Assembly (NCBI RefSeq): GCF_003258365.1
Contig: NZ_QHKM01000003.1
Span: 372,001 to 436,000, forward strand
Direction: 5' to 3'
DNA length: 64,000 nucleotides
Origin: Hymenobacter edaphi
Lineage (GTDB): Bacteria > Bacteroidota > Bacteroidia > Cytophagales > Hymenobacteraceae
Under the pieces are notes generated by a model. It searched no databases. It saw only the letters and a program-made list of their open reading frames with translations, and was not told the DNA's origin. Position 1 is the first letter of the stretch; every line of letters begins with the position of its first letter. Position numbers and translations under genes: made by a program. Shown here one piece after another: positions 51,354-60,200 of the stretch.

Positions 51354-53090
51354 TCAGGGCTGCACCGGCGCCGGCGTAAACGAGGGCAGGTCGTAGCCCG
51401 GCTCCAGGCCGTTGGGCCGCACGTGCTCGAAGCTCCGCGACACGGCTAGTCGGTTCGGCTCGAAGAACAGCGGGGTAAACGGCACTTCCTGGTACAGCAG
51501 CGTCTGCAGGCGGTGCAGCAGCCGCACCTTGGCAACGGAGTCCTCCGTGCTGGCAAGGGTTTCCAGTAGCTGATCCGAGGCCGCGTTGCCGAAGCGGCTG
51601 CGGTTGGCGCCCCCACTGCCGATGCTGCGCGTGTGCAGCAGCGGCCGCAGGTCGTAGGCAAACGGGTTGCCGTAGAGCGTACGCAGGCTCAAATCAAACT
51701 CCCCGTTGCGGCGCAGTTCCGACAGCTGCCCGGCTTCCGTCGGGTGCAGGGTCACGGGCAGGCCAATCTGCCGGGCGCTCTGCTGAAAAAGCAGCGCGAT
51801 GGTTTCGTAGGTCCGGTCGCCGGCGCTGTAAAACAACCGCAGCGTCAGGGGCTGGGGTTGTTGGGGGCGGCGCCAGCCCTCGGCCGTTTGCTGCCAGCCG
51901 GCCTGCCGGAGCAGCGCCGCCGCCCGGGGCGGGGCGTAAGGCCGCAGGGGCAGGCTGTCGTGGTAGGCCCATTTTTCGCGCGGGCTGATCAGCCCGGTGC
52001 TGCGCTGGCCCTGCCCGTATTGGGTGGCTCGCAGCAGCTGGTCATAGTCGATCAGGTGCGCCAGGGCCTGCCGGGTGCGGGTCTCGCGCAGGCGGGGCTG
52101 CTGCACGTTCATTTCCAGCACCACCACCCGGTAAGATGCGGGCGAGTAGAAGCGGAAGCGGGTGCTGTCGGTGGCTTGGAGCCGCGCAAAATCCGGCCCC
52201 GGCATGTGCGGATACACATCCAGCTCGTTGCGGCGCAGCGCCAGCAGGGCCGTGGCGGGGTTGGGTATCACGTGAAACTCGATGCGGCCGGGTTCGGCCG
52301 CGAGGGCGGGCGTGGTGGCCGCCAGGTTATCGGCCCACCAGTGCGGCTTCCGGGTAAAAGCCAGCTGTTGGCCGACCTGCCAGGTGGCCAGCTGGTAAGG
52401 GCCACTGCCGCGGAGTGTGCGCGGGTCGCGCCAGCGAGCGGGCTGGTTGAATTCTTGCTGAAAAGCCCGGATGGGCGCCAGACGGGCTACCGAGCTGTCC
52501 GCCCGCGTCAGCAGCTGCAGGGGCACGGGCCGCAGGCGGCCCTGCGGATCGATGAGGTACTCGGGCAGGATGGGAAATTCGCCGCTGTTGTCGCGGTATT
52601 CGGGGGCGTAGCCGCGGCACACCAGCGTAAACCGGCGCGGGTCAGCCGCATCAAGCTGCACATCCCGGATAAAGCTCACCAAGCCGCGCAGCCCTTCGTT
52701 GGGCAGGCCCGGGCAGTTGAGTACTTTCAGGGTAAAGGCCACATCCTGCGCCAGGATGGGCTGGCCGTTGTCCCACGTCGCCCGCGGGTGCAGGCGGTAG
52801 CGCAGGTAGGTAAGCGAGTCGCGTCGCTCGACGGCGGGCAGCGTTGCTGCCAGCCAGGGCACGTGGCGCCGGGCGGGGCCGTCCACGGTCAGCAGGCTCT
52901 GGTAAAGCAGGTTGTTGGCCTGCACGGCGTAGGCGTTGGGCAGCGTCACCGGATTCAACGACTCCGGGTCGCGGGGCCAGCAAACCCGTACGGTGGGGGC
53001 ACCGGCCGACTGGGATGATGAGGAAGGCGAGCAGGCAGCGAGACCAAAAATACCGCTGAGCAGGCCCCAAATGGCGGCAGATCGGAGCAT
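51354..53090 (-). CDS. Oligopeptide-binding lipoprotein (SBP family 5)
   Basis: A 578-residue lipoprotein (lipobox LAAC, Cys 20) of solute-binding family 5: VRVCWPRDPESLNPVTLPNAY at the start, LTYLRYRLHPRATWDNGQPI, RGSGPYQLATW and the middle YPHMPGPDF. This family binds peptides, nickel or sugars for ABC import. Directly upstream on the same strand is a 71-residue peptide-like ORF (67-base gap); downstream are two permeases, making an importer unit lacking ATPases. The start is the ATG of the lipoprotein signal. Confidence 0.9.
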   Translation of the reverse strand: MLRSAAIWGLLSGIFGLAACSPSSSSQSAGAPTVRVCWPRDPESLNPVTLPNAYAVQANNLLYQSLLTVDGPARRHVPWLAATLPAVERRDSLTYLRYRLHPRATWDNGQPILAQDVAFTLKVLNCPGLPNEGLRGLVSFIRDVQLDAADPRRFTLVCRGYAPEYRDNSGEFPILPEYLIDPQGRLRPVPLQLLTRADSSVARLAPIRAFQQEFNQPARWRDPRTLRGSGPYQLATWQVGQQLAFTRKPHWWADNLAATTPALAAEPGRIEFHVIPNPATALLALRRNELDVYPHMPGPDFARLQATDSTRFRFYSPASYRVVVLEMNVQQPRLRETRTRQALAHLIDYDQLLRATQYGQGQRSTGLISPREKWAYHDSLPLRPYAPPRAAALLRQAGWQQTAEGWRRPQQPQPLTLRLFYSAGDRTYETIALLFQQSARQIGLPVTLHPTEAGQLSELRRNGEFDLSLRTLYGNPFAYDLRPLLHTRSIGSGGANRSRFGNAASDQLLETLASTEDSVAKVRLLHRLQTLLYQEVPFTPLFFEPNRLAVSRSFEHVRPNGLEPGYDLPSFTPAPVQP

Positions 53091-53156
53091 GGGCAGGAGC
53101 GCTACCGTTGAGGTAAGGCCGGCCAAGATACCCAAGTGCCGCCGAATACAGCCTAA

Positions 53157-53372
53157 TTACTGACCTTCGCCCCAGCCCGTACCGCCCGTGCCCAGCGACG
53201 CCGTGGTCGTTATCTGGCCTTCGCCCCAGCCCGTGCCGCCCGTGTCGGCCGAAGTGGTGGTGGTCGTCGTGGTGGTCGTGGTCGTCGATTCGGCCGTGCC
53301 TTCGTGGACCAGATCCGGGGTAACAAAAAACGAGTTGAATTGGAGGAAGGCGGCGAGTAGAAGTTCCAGCAT
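53157..53372 (-). CDS. Small secreted peptide-like ORF with poly-Thr and tandem repeat
   Basis: 71 residues: a hydrophobic N-terminus (LELLLAAFLQFNSFF) that could be a signal or anchor, then VTPDLVHEGTAES, a run of 11 Thr, and two copies of TGGTGWGEGQ 18 residues apart, the second being the C-terminus. Nothing like it is known to me. It is the first gene of the importer unit and has the shared promoter motif upstream. Whether the C-terminal repeat is a released peptide is unproven. Confidence 0.55.
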   Translation of the reverse strand: MLELLLAAFLQFNSFFVTPDLVHEGTAESTTTTTTTTTTTSADTGGTGWGEGQITTTASLGTGGTGWGEGQ

Positions 53373-53410
53373 GACCGTTGATGTTTGAGGTGTCAAATCT
53401 TTGATTGACA

Positions 53411-53466
53411 CAAAGTTGGGTCATGCCCCTGCCCTGGGTAAAGGAAGAAGCGCGTGCCGTTGTGAC
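53411..53466 (-). promoter_or_regulatory. Shared promoter motif, copy 2
   Basis: On the minus strand a 30-bp block (53437-53466) with TTCTTCCTTTACC is followed 20 bases later by CAACTTTG (53411-53418), 38 bases before the 71-residue ORF. It matches copy 1 at 24 of 30 positions. A GTTGTGAC word at its far end (53459-53466) recurs at 53662-53669, closer to the divergent gene. Confidence 0.55.
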
Positions 53467-53733
53467 TATAATTCCTACTTTATCAGGTGTAATAGACGGA
53501 GAAGAAATGCAGCGGAGAAGTCCCGCTTAGCAGCCTGGGTACGTTAAATTTACCGTTAAATAGCTGCCAGCTGTGACAATACGCCTCTGCAAAGGCCCCA
53601 TTTTTCCAGAATACAAAGCTGCCGCCAAAGCAGGGGGACATTCAAGGAAAAACGGGGGAACGTTGTGACTTGTTCTTTGAGAGGAGAAAGGCAGTACAGA
53701 AAGCCGATTTAAGCGAAAAAACGGAATTAAGCC

Positions 53734-55272
53734 ATGAATGAGCTGGTGAATTTGGCTAAGGTTGTGACGAATCGGCGGTTGACGACCGTGCCCCTGATTG
53801 AGTTTACCAACCGCAGCGACTCCCGGACCCGGGAGGAAGAGCTGCTGGATATTCTGCTGGCCGACGCCAACGTCAGCAATCTGCAGGTAGCCAAGCGCAT
53901 GTACAATAGCGGCTCGGCCAAAAGCCAGGCCACCGTGCGCAAGCTCAAGCAGCGCCTGCAGCACAAGCTACTGAACCATCTGTTTTTTCTGGACCACACC
54001 GACCCGCGGCACCCGGCTTTTCGGCGCTACGAGCAGCAATGCCTGGAAATGCTGTACCAGGCCACGATGCTGTTGCGGGAAGGGGAGCGGGTGCTGCTGC
54101 CGCAGATGCTGCGCAAGGCCGCGCGCCTGGCGGCCGAAGGCGAGTTTACGCCTCAGGCTATCAATGCCTGGGACATGCTGCGCGCCATCAGCATCGAAAC
54201 CAATGACTATTCGCAGTACCGCAAGAGCGTAAAGCAGCTGGAAAAGCTGGAGCAGACGCTGCTGGTAGAGCAGCAGGCTCAGCATCTGTTTCGGGAGGCG
54301 AAGATGAACCTGGCCCGCTCGGTGTCGTCGCGGCGGCGGCTGCTGCAGGAGTTGCCGGTTATCATCGGCAAACTGGAGGCCCTGTATAAGCGGGTGCCTA
54401 CCTATAATGTGTACGACCCGCTGCTGAAGCTGCAGCTGATTCTGCAGGAGCTGGTTGGCAACTTCGAGGAAATCATTCGCATCACTCGCGAGGCCGAAGA
54501 CCTATTCGCCCGCGGCAAACTCAACCCGCGCCGCTTCGACGGGCGCTTTACTAAGTTCTATAACGTATACGGCCACCTGCGGGCCCGGCGCCTGAAGGAA
54601 GGGCTGGCCGTGGCCGAGGGCTACCTGCAGGCGTTTCACCGGTCCAGCAACAACTGGTTTGTGTTTCTGGAAAATTACTATCTACTGGCCATGCACGACG
54701 GCGACTACGCGCTGGCCGGCGACCTGCTGCGGCGGATGCAGAACAACCCGTTCGTGACCAAAATCTCGCAGCCGGCCCGGCAGCGCTGGGATTTGTTTCG
54801 GGCCTACCTATACTTTGTGCGGCCCGAGGAAGCAGGGCTGCGGCCGCTGCACTTTGCGCAGCTGGTGCAGCGCATTCCCGACCACAGCCGCGACAAGCAG
54901 GGCTACAACGTCGCCATCCTGATTCTGCAGTTTCTGCACTACCTGCGCGAGGGCAACATTGAGGCGCTGCTGGCGCGCCTGGAAAGCCTGCGCAAGTACG
55001 AAAGCGCCCACTTGCGCGACGCCGCCACGTTGCGCAGCCGGCTGATGTTCCGGCTGCTGCAACTGACGGTAAAAGAGAATTTCGACCCGAAAGCCTGCGA
55101 GAAGAAGGGGCAGGCCGTGCTGAGCCGGCTCAGCGAAACCCCGCCGCCCGGCGAGGCTTTCGCGGAAATTGAAATCATTCCCTACGAAAGCCTCTGGCAA
55201 CAAACCCTGCTGCTGCTCCAGCACATGGCCGACAAGCAGCAGCAGCGGGAACGGCTGGGGCGCGCCGGTTAG
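53734..55272 (+). CDS. Cytoplasmic helical-repeat protein, unknown function
   Basis: A 512-residue protein with no signal peptide or membrane segment, almost entirely alpha-helical by sequence. The N-terminus (TREEELLDILLADANVSNLQ, then KSQATVRKLKQRLQHKLLNHL) could include a helix-turn-helix-like or coiled-coil segment. The body has paired-helix repeats typical of TPR or TPR-like scaffolds (LEKLEQTLLVEQQAQHLFRE, YNVYGHLRARRLKEGLAVAE, YYLLAMHDGDYALAGDLLRR). It is divergent from the peptide-like ORF and importer across a 361-base regulatory gap. The family is not recognised. Confidence 0.75.
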   Translation: MNELVNLAKVVTNRRLTTVPLIEFTNRSDSRTREEELLDILLADANVSNLQVAKRMYNSGSAKSQATVRKLKQRLQHKLLNHLFFLDHTDPRHPAFRRYEQQCLEMLYQATMLLREGERVLLPQMLRKAARLAAEGEFTPQAINAWDMLRAISIETNDYSQYRKSVKQLEKLEQTLLVEQQAQHLFREAKMNLARSVSSRRRLLQELPVIIGKLEALYKRVPTYNVYDPLLKLQLILQELVGNFEEIIRITREAEDLFARGKLNPRRFDGRFTKFYNVYGHLRARRLKEGLAVAEGYLQAFHRSSNNWFVFLENYYLLAMHDGDYALAGDLLRRMQNNPFVTKISQPARQRWDLFRAYLYFVRPEEAGLRPLHFAQLVQRIPDHSRDKQGYNVAILILQFLHYLREGNIEALLARLESLRKYESAHLRDAATLRSRLMFRLLQLTVKENFDPKACEKKGQAVLSRLSETPPPGEAFAEIEIIPYESLWQQTLLLLQHMADKQQQRERLGRAG

Positions 55273-55625
55273 GGCTTGGCGGCGGTAGCGTTGGCGGGCG
55301 CCGTAGCGGCCCACTGCTCGAAGCGCTGGTACTGAACGGCCGTGAGCAGCGACTTCAGGTTCGTGCGGTATTCTTCGGCAACGGCCTGCAGCTTGGGCTG
55401 GCGCATGGCTTCATCACCCACGTACATGCGGTCGATTTCCTGTTCCTTTTCCATGCGGCTGATCGTCAGGCGCTTAACCTGCAGCTGCCGGGCATCGTCC
55501 AGGCCGAGGCGGGGGGCCAGCGAGCGGGTATAGTCGGCGGCGCGCTGCGCGATGGAAGGCGTGCCCTGGGCGTATGCGCCAACCAGCAGCAGCGAAAGGC
55601 AGGTGGTGGTCAGAAGCTTCTTCAT
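55269..55625 (-). CDS. Small periplasmic protein, unknown function
   Basis: A 118-residue protein with signal peptide (KKLLTTTCLSLLLVGAYAQ). The mature part is helical and charged (QVKRLTISRMEKEQEIDRMY), similar in style to Spy/CpxP-like or DUF-type small secreted proteins of Bacteroidota, with no firm family. It converges on, and overlaps by 4 bases, the helical-repeat gene. Confidence 0.75.
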   Translation of the reverse strand: MKKLLTTTCLSLLLVGAYAQGTPSIAQRAADYTRSLAPRLGLDDARQLQVKRLTISRMEKEQEIDRMYVGDEAMRQPKLQAVAEEYRTNLKSLLTAVQYQRFEQWAATAPANATAAKP

Positions 55626-55796
55626 GGTGGAGTATGGTTGCATTACGTTGAGAACATGTTGGATCGGCAGGACAAAGAAACGCAATGACTTGGAATTATT
55701 GTGAACTTTTGAAATATTTTTTTGCACAGGATTTTGAAGTCCATGAAAGTAAGTCTCGTAACAGTGCAAGTGGATAGAGCAAGTACAACGCCTAAA

Positions 55797-55820
55797 AGCC
55801 CGACCATATTGGCCGGGCTT
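55797..55820 (-). terminator. Terminator after the PKD gene
   Basis: AAGCCCGGCC pairs with GGTCGGGCTT (one mismatch) on the minus strand, followed by TTTT, 36 bases after the stop codon. Confidence 0.7.
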
Positions 55821-55855
55821 GGAAAAATGCATTTTATCAGCAGTGTTGAAATAAG

Positions 55856-56500
55856 CTAAGGCAGCACCACAATCGGACGGCTCACGCAGTGGCTGGCGGG
55901 GCAGGGGTCGGGGCCGTTGGCCCGCAGGCTCATGCGTACCTCGAAGCGGCCGGGCTTGCGGAAGGTGTGCGTCGGACGGCGGCCGTTGCTGATGGTGCCG
56001 TCGCGGAAGTCCCAGAGCACCACCGTGTTGGTGCAGGGCGGAATCTGAGCCCGGGAGGCATCGAAAGTGACCACCTGGCCCACGCGTACGGTATCGGTGG
56101 AAAGGGTGAAATCGACGAGGGGCTCCAGGGTGAAGTCCACCGGGTAGGTCTGCTCGGCGGTGCGCAGGCGGCCAGTGCGCTCATCCAGCACGTCGAGCTG
56201 AATCAGGTAGCGGCGCCGTTCGGCGTAGCAGTGCGACACGACCGGGCCGGTAAGCGTGGTCCCGTCGCCCATCTGCCAGCGGTAGGTGAGGGGGCCGGCC
56301 GCCGGATCGACGGACCGGCGGGCGTCGAGGTCGACGCAGGGCGGGGGCACGCTGGGCCGGGGGCAGGCCACGCTGAGCGTGTCGCCGGCCTGCTGGGCCA
56401 GCGCCGCCGGGCCCGCCAGCAGCAGCCCGAGCACAAGCCGCCGCCCAAAACGCGGGGCGGAGCCGGTAACGCGGGAATAAGCAGAAGCTGGTAGGGGCAT
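55856..56500 (-). CDS. Secreted PKD domain protein
   Basis: A 214-residue exported protein with signal peptide (LVLGLLLAGPAALAQ). Two PKD-like folds are seen: YRWQMGDGTTLTGPVVSHCYA and VLWDFRDGTISNGRRPTHTF with the WxFxDG type core. Six or so Cys residues suggest disulfides. There is no T9SS sorting domain, so it is probably periplasmic or outer-membrane attached. It lies directly after the LytTR regulator gene on the same strand. Confidence 0.82.
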   Translation of the reverse strand: MPLPASAYSRVTGSAPRFGRRLVLGLLLAGPAALAQQAGDTLSVACPRPSVPPPCVDLDARRSVDPAAGPLTYRWQMGDGTTLTGPVVSHCYAERRRYLIQLDVLDERTGRLRTAEQTYPVDFTLEPLVDFTLSTDTVRVGQVVTFDASRAQIPPCTNTVVLWDFRDGTISNGRRPTHTFRKPGRFEVRMSLRANGPDPCPASHCVSRPIVVLP

Positions 56501-56518
56501 GGAAGCGAAAATAACGCC

Positions 56519-57244
56519 CTAGAACTTGTTGAGGCGCTGCAGTACGTCGCGCAGGTAGGTTTGCCCGATGGGCAGGTGCTTGCCGTCGATAACGACGGCA
56601 TTGTCGTCGATGGCCTGCACGTAGCGCAGATTGACGATGGTGGAGCGGTGAATGCGCACGAACTGCTGCGGGGGAAACTTCTCCTCCACGGCCCGCATAG
56701 TGCTGTACACGATAAGCTTCTGCTGCCCGAGCACGATGTGCACGTAGTCGCCGAGGGCCTCCACGTAGTGCACGTCGTCGAAGGCCACGCGCACCAGCTT
56801 GCTGTCGACTTTGACGAAGGTATGGTCGGTGGAAACCGGGGCGGCGGCCGCGGGAGCGGGGGCGGCCTGCGCGGTTTCGAGGGCTTTCTGCGCGGCCTTG
56901 AGGAAGCGGGCGTAGGCCACCGGCTTCACCACGTAATCGACCACACGGTGCTCGAAAGCGGCCACGGCGTAGTCGCGGCTGCTGGTGACGAGCACGACCA
57001 TGGGGGGCTCGGTGAGGGTGTCGAGCAGGTCGAGGCCGCTCATTTCGGGCATATCCACGTCGAGAAACAGCAGGTCGACGGGCGTGGTGCGCAGGGCGGC
57101 GGCCGCCTCGATGGCGCTGCTGCAGGCCCCAACGGACTCCAGGAAATCGGTGTGGGTAATGCAGTTCTGAATCACCTGAATAGCTAGCGGGTCGTCGTCG
57201 ACAACGAGGCAACGCAACGTGGTGGGAGCGGCGGAGTTGGGCAT
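56519..57244 (-). CDS. LytTR family response regulator
   Basis: A 241-residue regulator. The receiver domain (about 10-125) has the acidic pocket VVDDDP and phospho-acceptor Asp 62 in LFLDVDMPEMSG, with Lys in VVKPVAYARF. The LytTR DNA-binding domain (about 143-241) has HTFVKVDSKLVRV, VHYVEALGDYVHI and FVRIHRSTIVNLRYV. It follows the hybrid kinase gene by 36 bases on the same strand, so the two probably form a signalling pair. Confidence 0.93.
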   Translation of the reverse strand: MPNSAAPTTLRCLVVDDDPLAIQVIQNCITHTDFLESVGACSSAIEAAAALRTTPVDLLFLDVDMPEMSGLDLLDTLTEPPMVVLVTSSRDYAVAAFEHRVVDYVVKPVAYARFLKAAQKALETAQAAPAPAAAAPVSTDHTFVKVDSKLVRVAFDDVHYVEALGDYVHIVLGQQKLIVYSTMRAVEEKFPPQQFVRIHRSTIVNLRYVQAIDDNAVVIDGKHLPIGQTYLRDVLQRLNKF

Positions 57245-57280
57245 AGAGCCAAAGGTAGCCGCCGGGGCGGAAAAAGCCAG

Positions 57281-60200
57281 TTAGCCGGCGGCCGCGGCGC
57301 GGCGCAGTTGCAGCAGCGGGAACAGCTGCTGCAACTGCGCCGCCGCCGCGGTGGCCTGGGCCGCCGCGGCGGCGGGCAACTGGCCCTGTTTGGCTTGTTG
57401 CTCAAGCGTATTCAGCTGCTCGTGCAGCCGGGGCAGGCCGAAATAGGCCAGCTGACCCTTGATGCGGTGCGCCAGACTGGCCGCCGCCGCGGCGTCGTGG
57501 GCCGCCACGGCCGCCCGTAGTTGCTCAAGAAGCGGCGGCACGTCGCGCAGGAAGGTGTCGATGACCTGGGCGATGAAGGCTTCGCTGCCAAAGGCCAGCT
57601 CCTCCAGCAGGGACCAGTCCGGCGCTTCGACATCGGAAGCGGGCGGCGGGGCTACTGACGCAATATCCTCGGCCGGCGCGGCCGGGGGCGTTTTTGGGGG
57701 CGTCGCGGCGGCTAGCGGCGTGGTGGCACGGCCGGTGAATCGGGCCAGCGTGGCGTAGAGCACGGCCGGGTCGAAAGGCTTGGGCAGGGTCTCGTTCATG
57801 CCGGCGGCCAGGGCCAGGGCGCGGTCTTCGGGCAGGGCCGAGGCGGTGAGGCCGATGATGGGCAGCGCGGCCGCATCGGGAAAGTGCCGGCGCAGCTGGC
57901 GGCTGGCCTCGTAGCCGTCCATTTCGGGCATCTGCACGTCCATCAGCACGGCGTCGAAGGCGGTGGCGGCGGCGGTTTGCACGGCCAGGCGGCCGTTGGC
58001 GGCCACGACGACCTGCACGTTCCAGGCCTCCAGGGTTTTGCGGGCCACCAGCTGGTTTAGCTCGTTGTCTTCGGCCACCAGTACGCGCAGGGGCGGCGAA
58101 AAAGGCGTCAGCTCGACGGGCGCGTCGGCGGGCAGCGCGGCCGCGTCGGCCTCCGCGTAGGGCAGCTCGAAGAAGAAGGTAGAGCCCACGCCGACCACGC
58201 TTTCCACCCAGAGGCGGCCGCCGTGCAGCTCCACCAGGTTGCGGGCAATGCTCAGGCCCAGGCCGGTGCCGCCAAACTGCCGGGTGGTGCTGGTGTTGGC
58301 CTGCGAGAAGTCCTCGAAAATGGCGTCGAGCTTGTCGGCCGGGATGCCGATGCCGGTGTCCTGCACCGCAAAGCGCACCCGCCACCGGTCGGCCTCGGGG
58401 CGGGCCGTTACGCGCACCGTCACCGTGCCCTGGGTAGTGAATTTGATGGCGTTGCCGATCAGGTTGACCAGCACCTGATTCAGGCGCACCGGGTCGCCCA
58501 GCACGGCGGCGGGCACCTCGGGTGCCAGCTCCAGGCGCAGCAGCAGGCCTTTGCTGGCAGTGGCAAACTCGAACATGCGCGCCACCCGCTGCAGCAGCCC
58601 GCGCAGGCCGAACGGAGTGCTTTCCAGCGTCATCTTGCCGGCCTCGATTTTGGAGGAGTCGAGGATGTCGTTGATGATGGTGAGCAGGTTCTGCGAGGAG
58701 CCCTGAATGGCGGCCAGGTACTCGGTCTGCTCGGGGTTGGTGGGCGTGCGCTGCAGCAGGTGCGTCAGGCCGATGACGGCATTCATCGGCGTGCGGATTT
58801 CGTGGCTCATGTTGGCCAGAAACTGCGCCTTGGCCCGCCGCGAGGCCTCGGCCGCGTCGCGGGCCACCACGAGGTCGGCGTTGATCTGCTCGATGTGGGC
58901 CTTCTGCTGGCGCAGCTCCTGGGTCCGCTCGCGCACCGTCAGCTCCAGCTGCAGCTTCTGGCGGCGCAGCGTGGCTTCGCGGGTGCGGACGAAGGCCCAG
59001 ACGGCGGCGGCGGTAGCCAGCAGCACCAGCGCGGCAAACCACCCGGTGCGCCAGAACGGGGTGGCAATGCCGAAGGCCACGGTGGTAACCGGCCCCCACG
59101 CATCCTGTGGGCGGAGGCGGGCGCGCACTTCCAGCACGTAGCGGCCCGCGTCGAGGCGGGGAAACTGCGCTTCGGATAAGGCCGTCGGCGCACTCCATTC
59201 ATCTATGTAGTTACGCAGACGGTACTGGTACTGCAGGCCCGTGGTGCGCGGCAGCAGGCTGATGCCGCGAAACCGGAAGCCTAGGCGGTGGGTGCCAGCC
59301 GGCAGTTCGCCCAGCTGCGCCGGGTTGCGGGCCGCGCCGTCCACTTCGGTACCGGCCACGACGGTGCGCGGCGGCTGATGGGTGGGCCAGGTAGCTTCCA
59401 GGGCCGCGTCGAGCTGGAGCAGGCCGGTTTGCGTGGCTATCCATAGCTGATTGCCTAGCTGTGACGTCGCAGCCAGCGGCCGGCAGTTGCGCACCAGCGG
59501 ATTATCCGGGTGCGCCAGCAGCAGCGCCCGGCCCCGGTGCGGATCGAAAGCAGTTAGCTGATTTTGGTGGACCAGCAGCAGATAATCTTGGTAGAGGCCG
59601 TATCCGGCGTACATATCGTGTGCTTCGGTGCTGCGCCGAAACGGCACCACGGCGTAGCAGTAGTTCGAGCCCAGGCCATCGGCGGTGGTGAACTGCCGGA
59701 AATGGCCGCCCGCATAGCGGAGCAGACCCTGGCCGGTGGTGCCCACCCAAACGGTGTCGCCGCGGGTTGAAAAGGCGAAATCGGCTACGTCGATGCCATT
59801 GCGAAAGCGGTGGTAGGTGAACCGCCCGGCTTGCCACACGGCCAGGCCGGTGTCGTGCGTTCCGATCCAGACGCGGCCTTGCGGGTCGCAGAGCAGGGCC
59901 GTGATGGCGTTGTGCAGCAAGCCGGTGGCGGTGGTGTAGTGCTGCGTAGGCCGGGCCGGCTGGCTAAACCAATGATACAGGCCATCGGCTTCGGTACCCA
60001 CCCACAGGCTGCTGTCGGCGGGCTGCCAGGCCAGGGACGTGACGCGCAGATTGGCGGGCAGGCGCGGCAGCCGCTGCCGGCGGCCAGCACCGACGCGCCA
60101 GACGCCCTGCGTCGCCGTGCCGGCCCAGGCCGCGGCGGGCCGTTCGTGGGCTACAGCAGCCGGTGGGTAAGCCAGGGCGGTGACGCGAGCAGGCAGCGCC

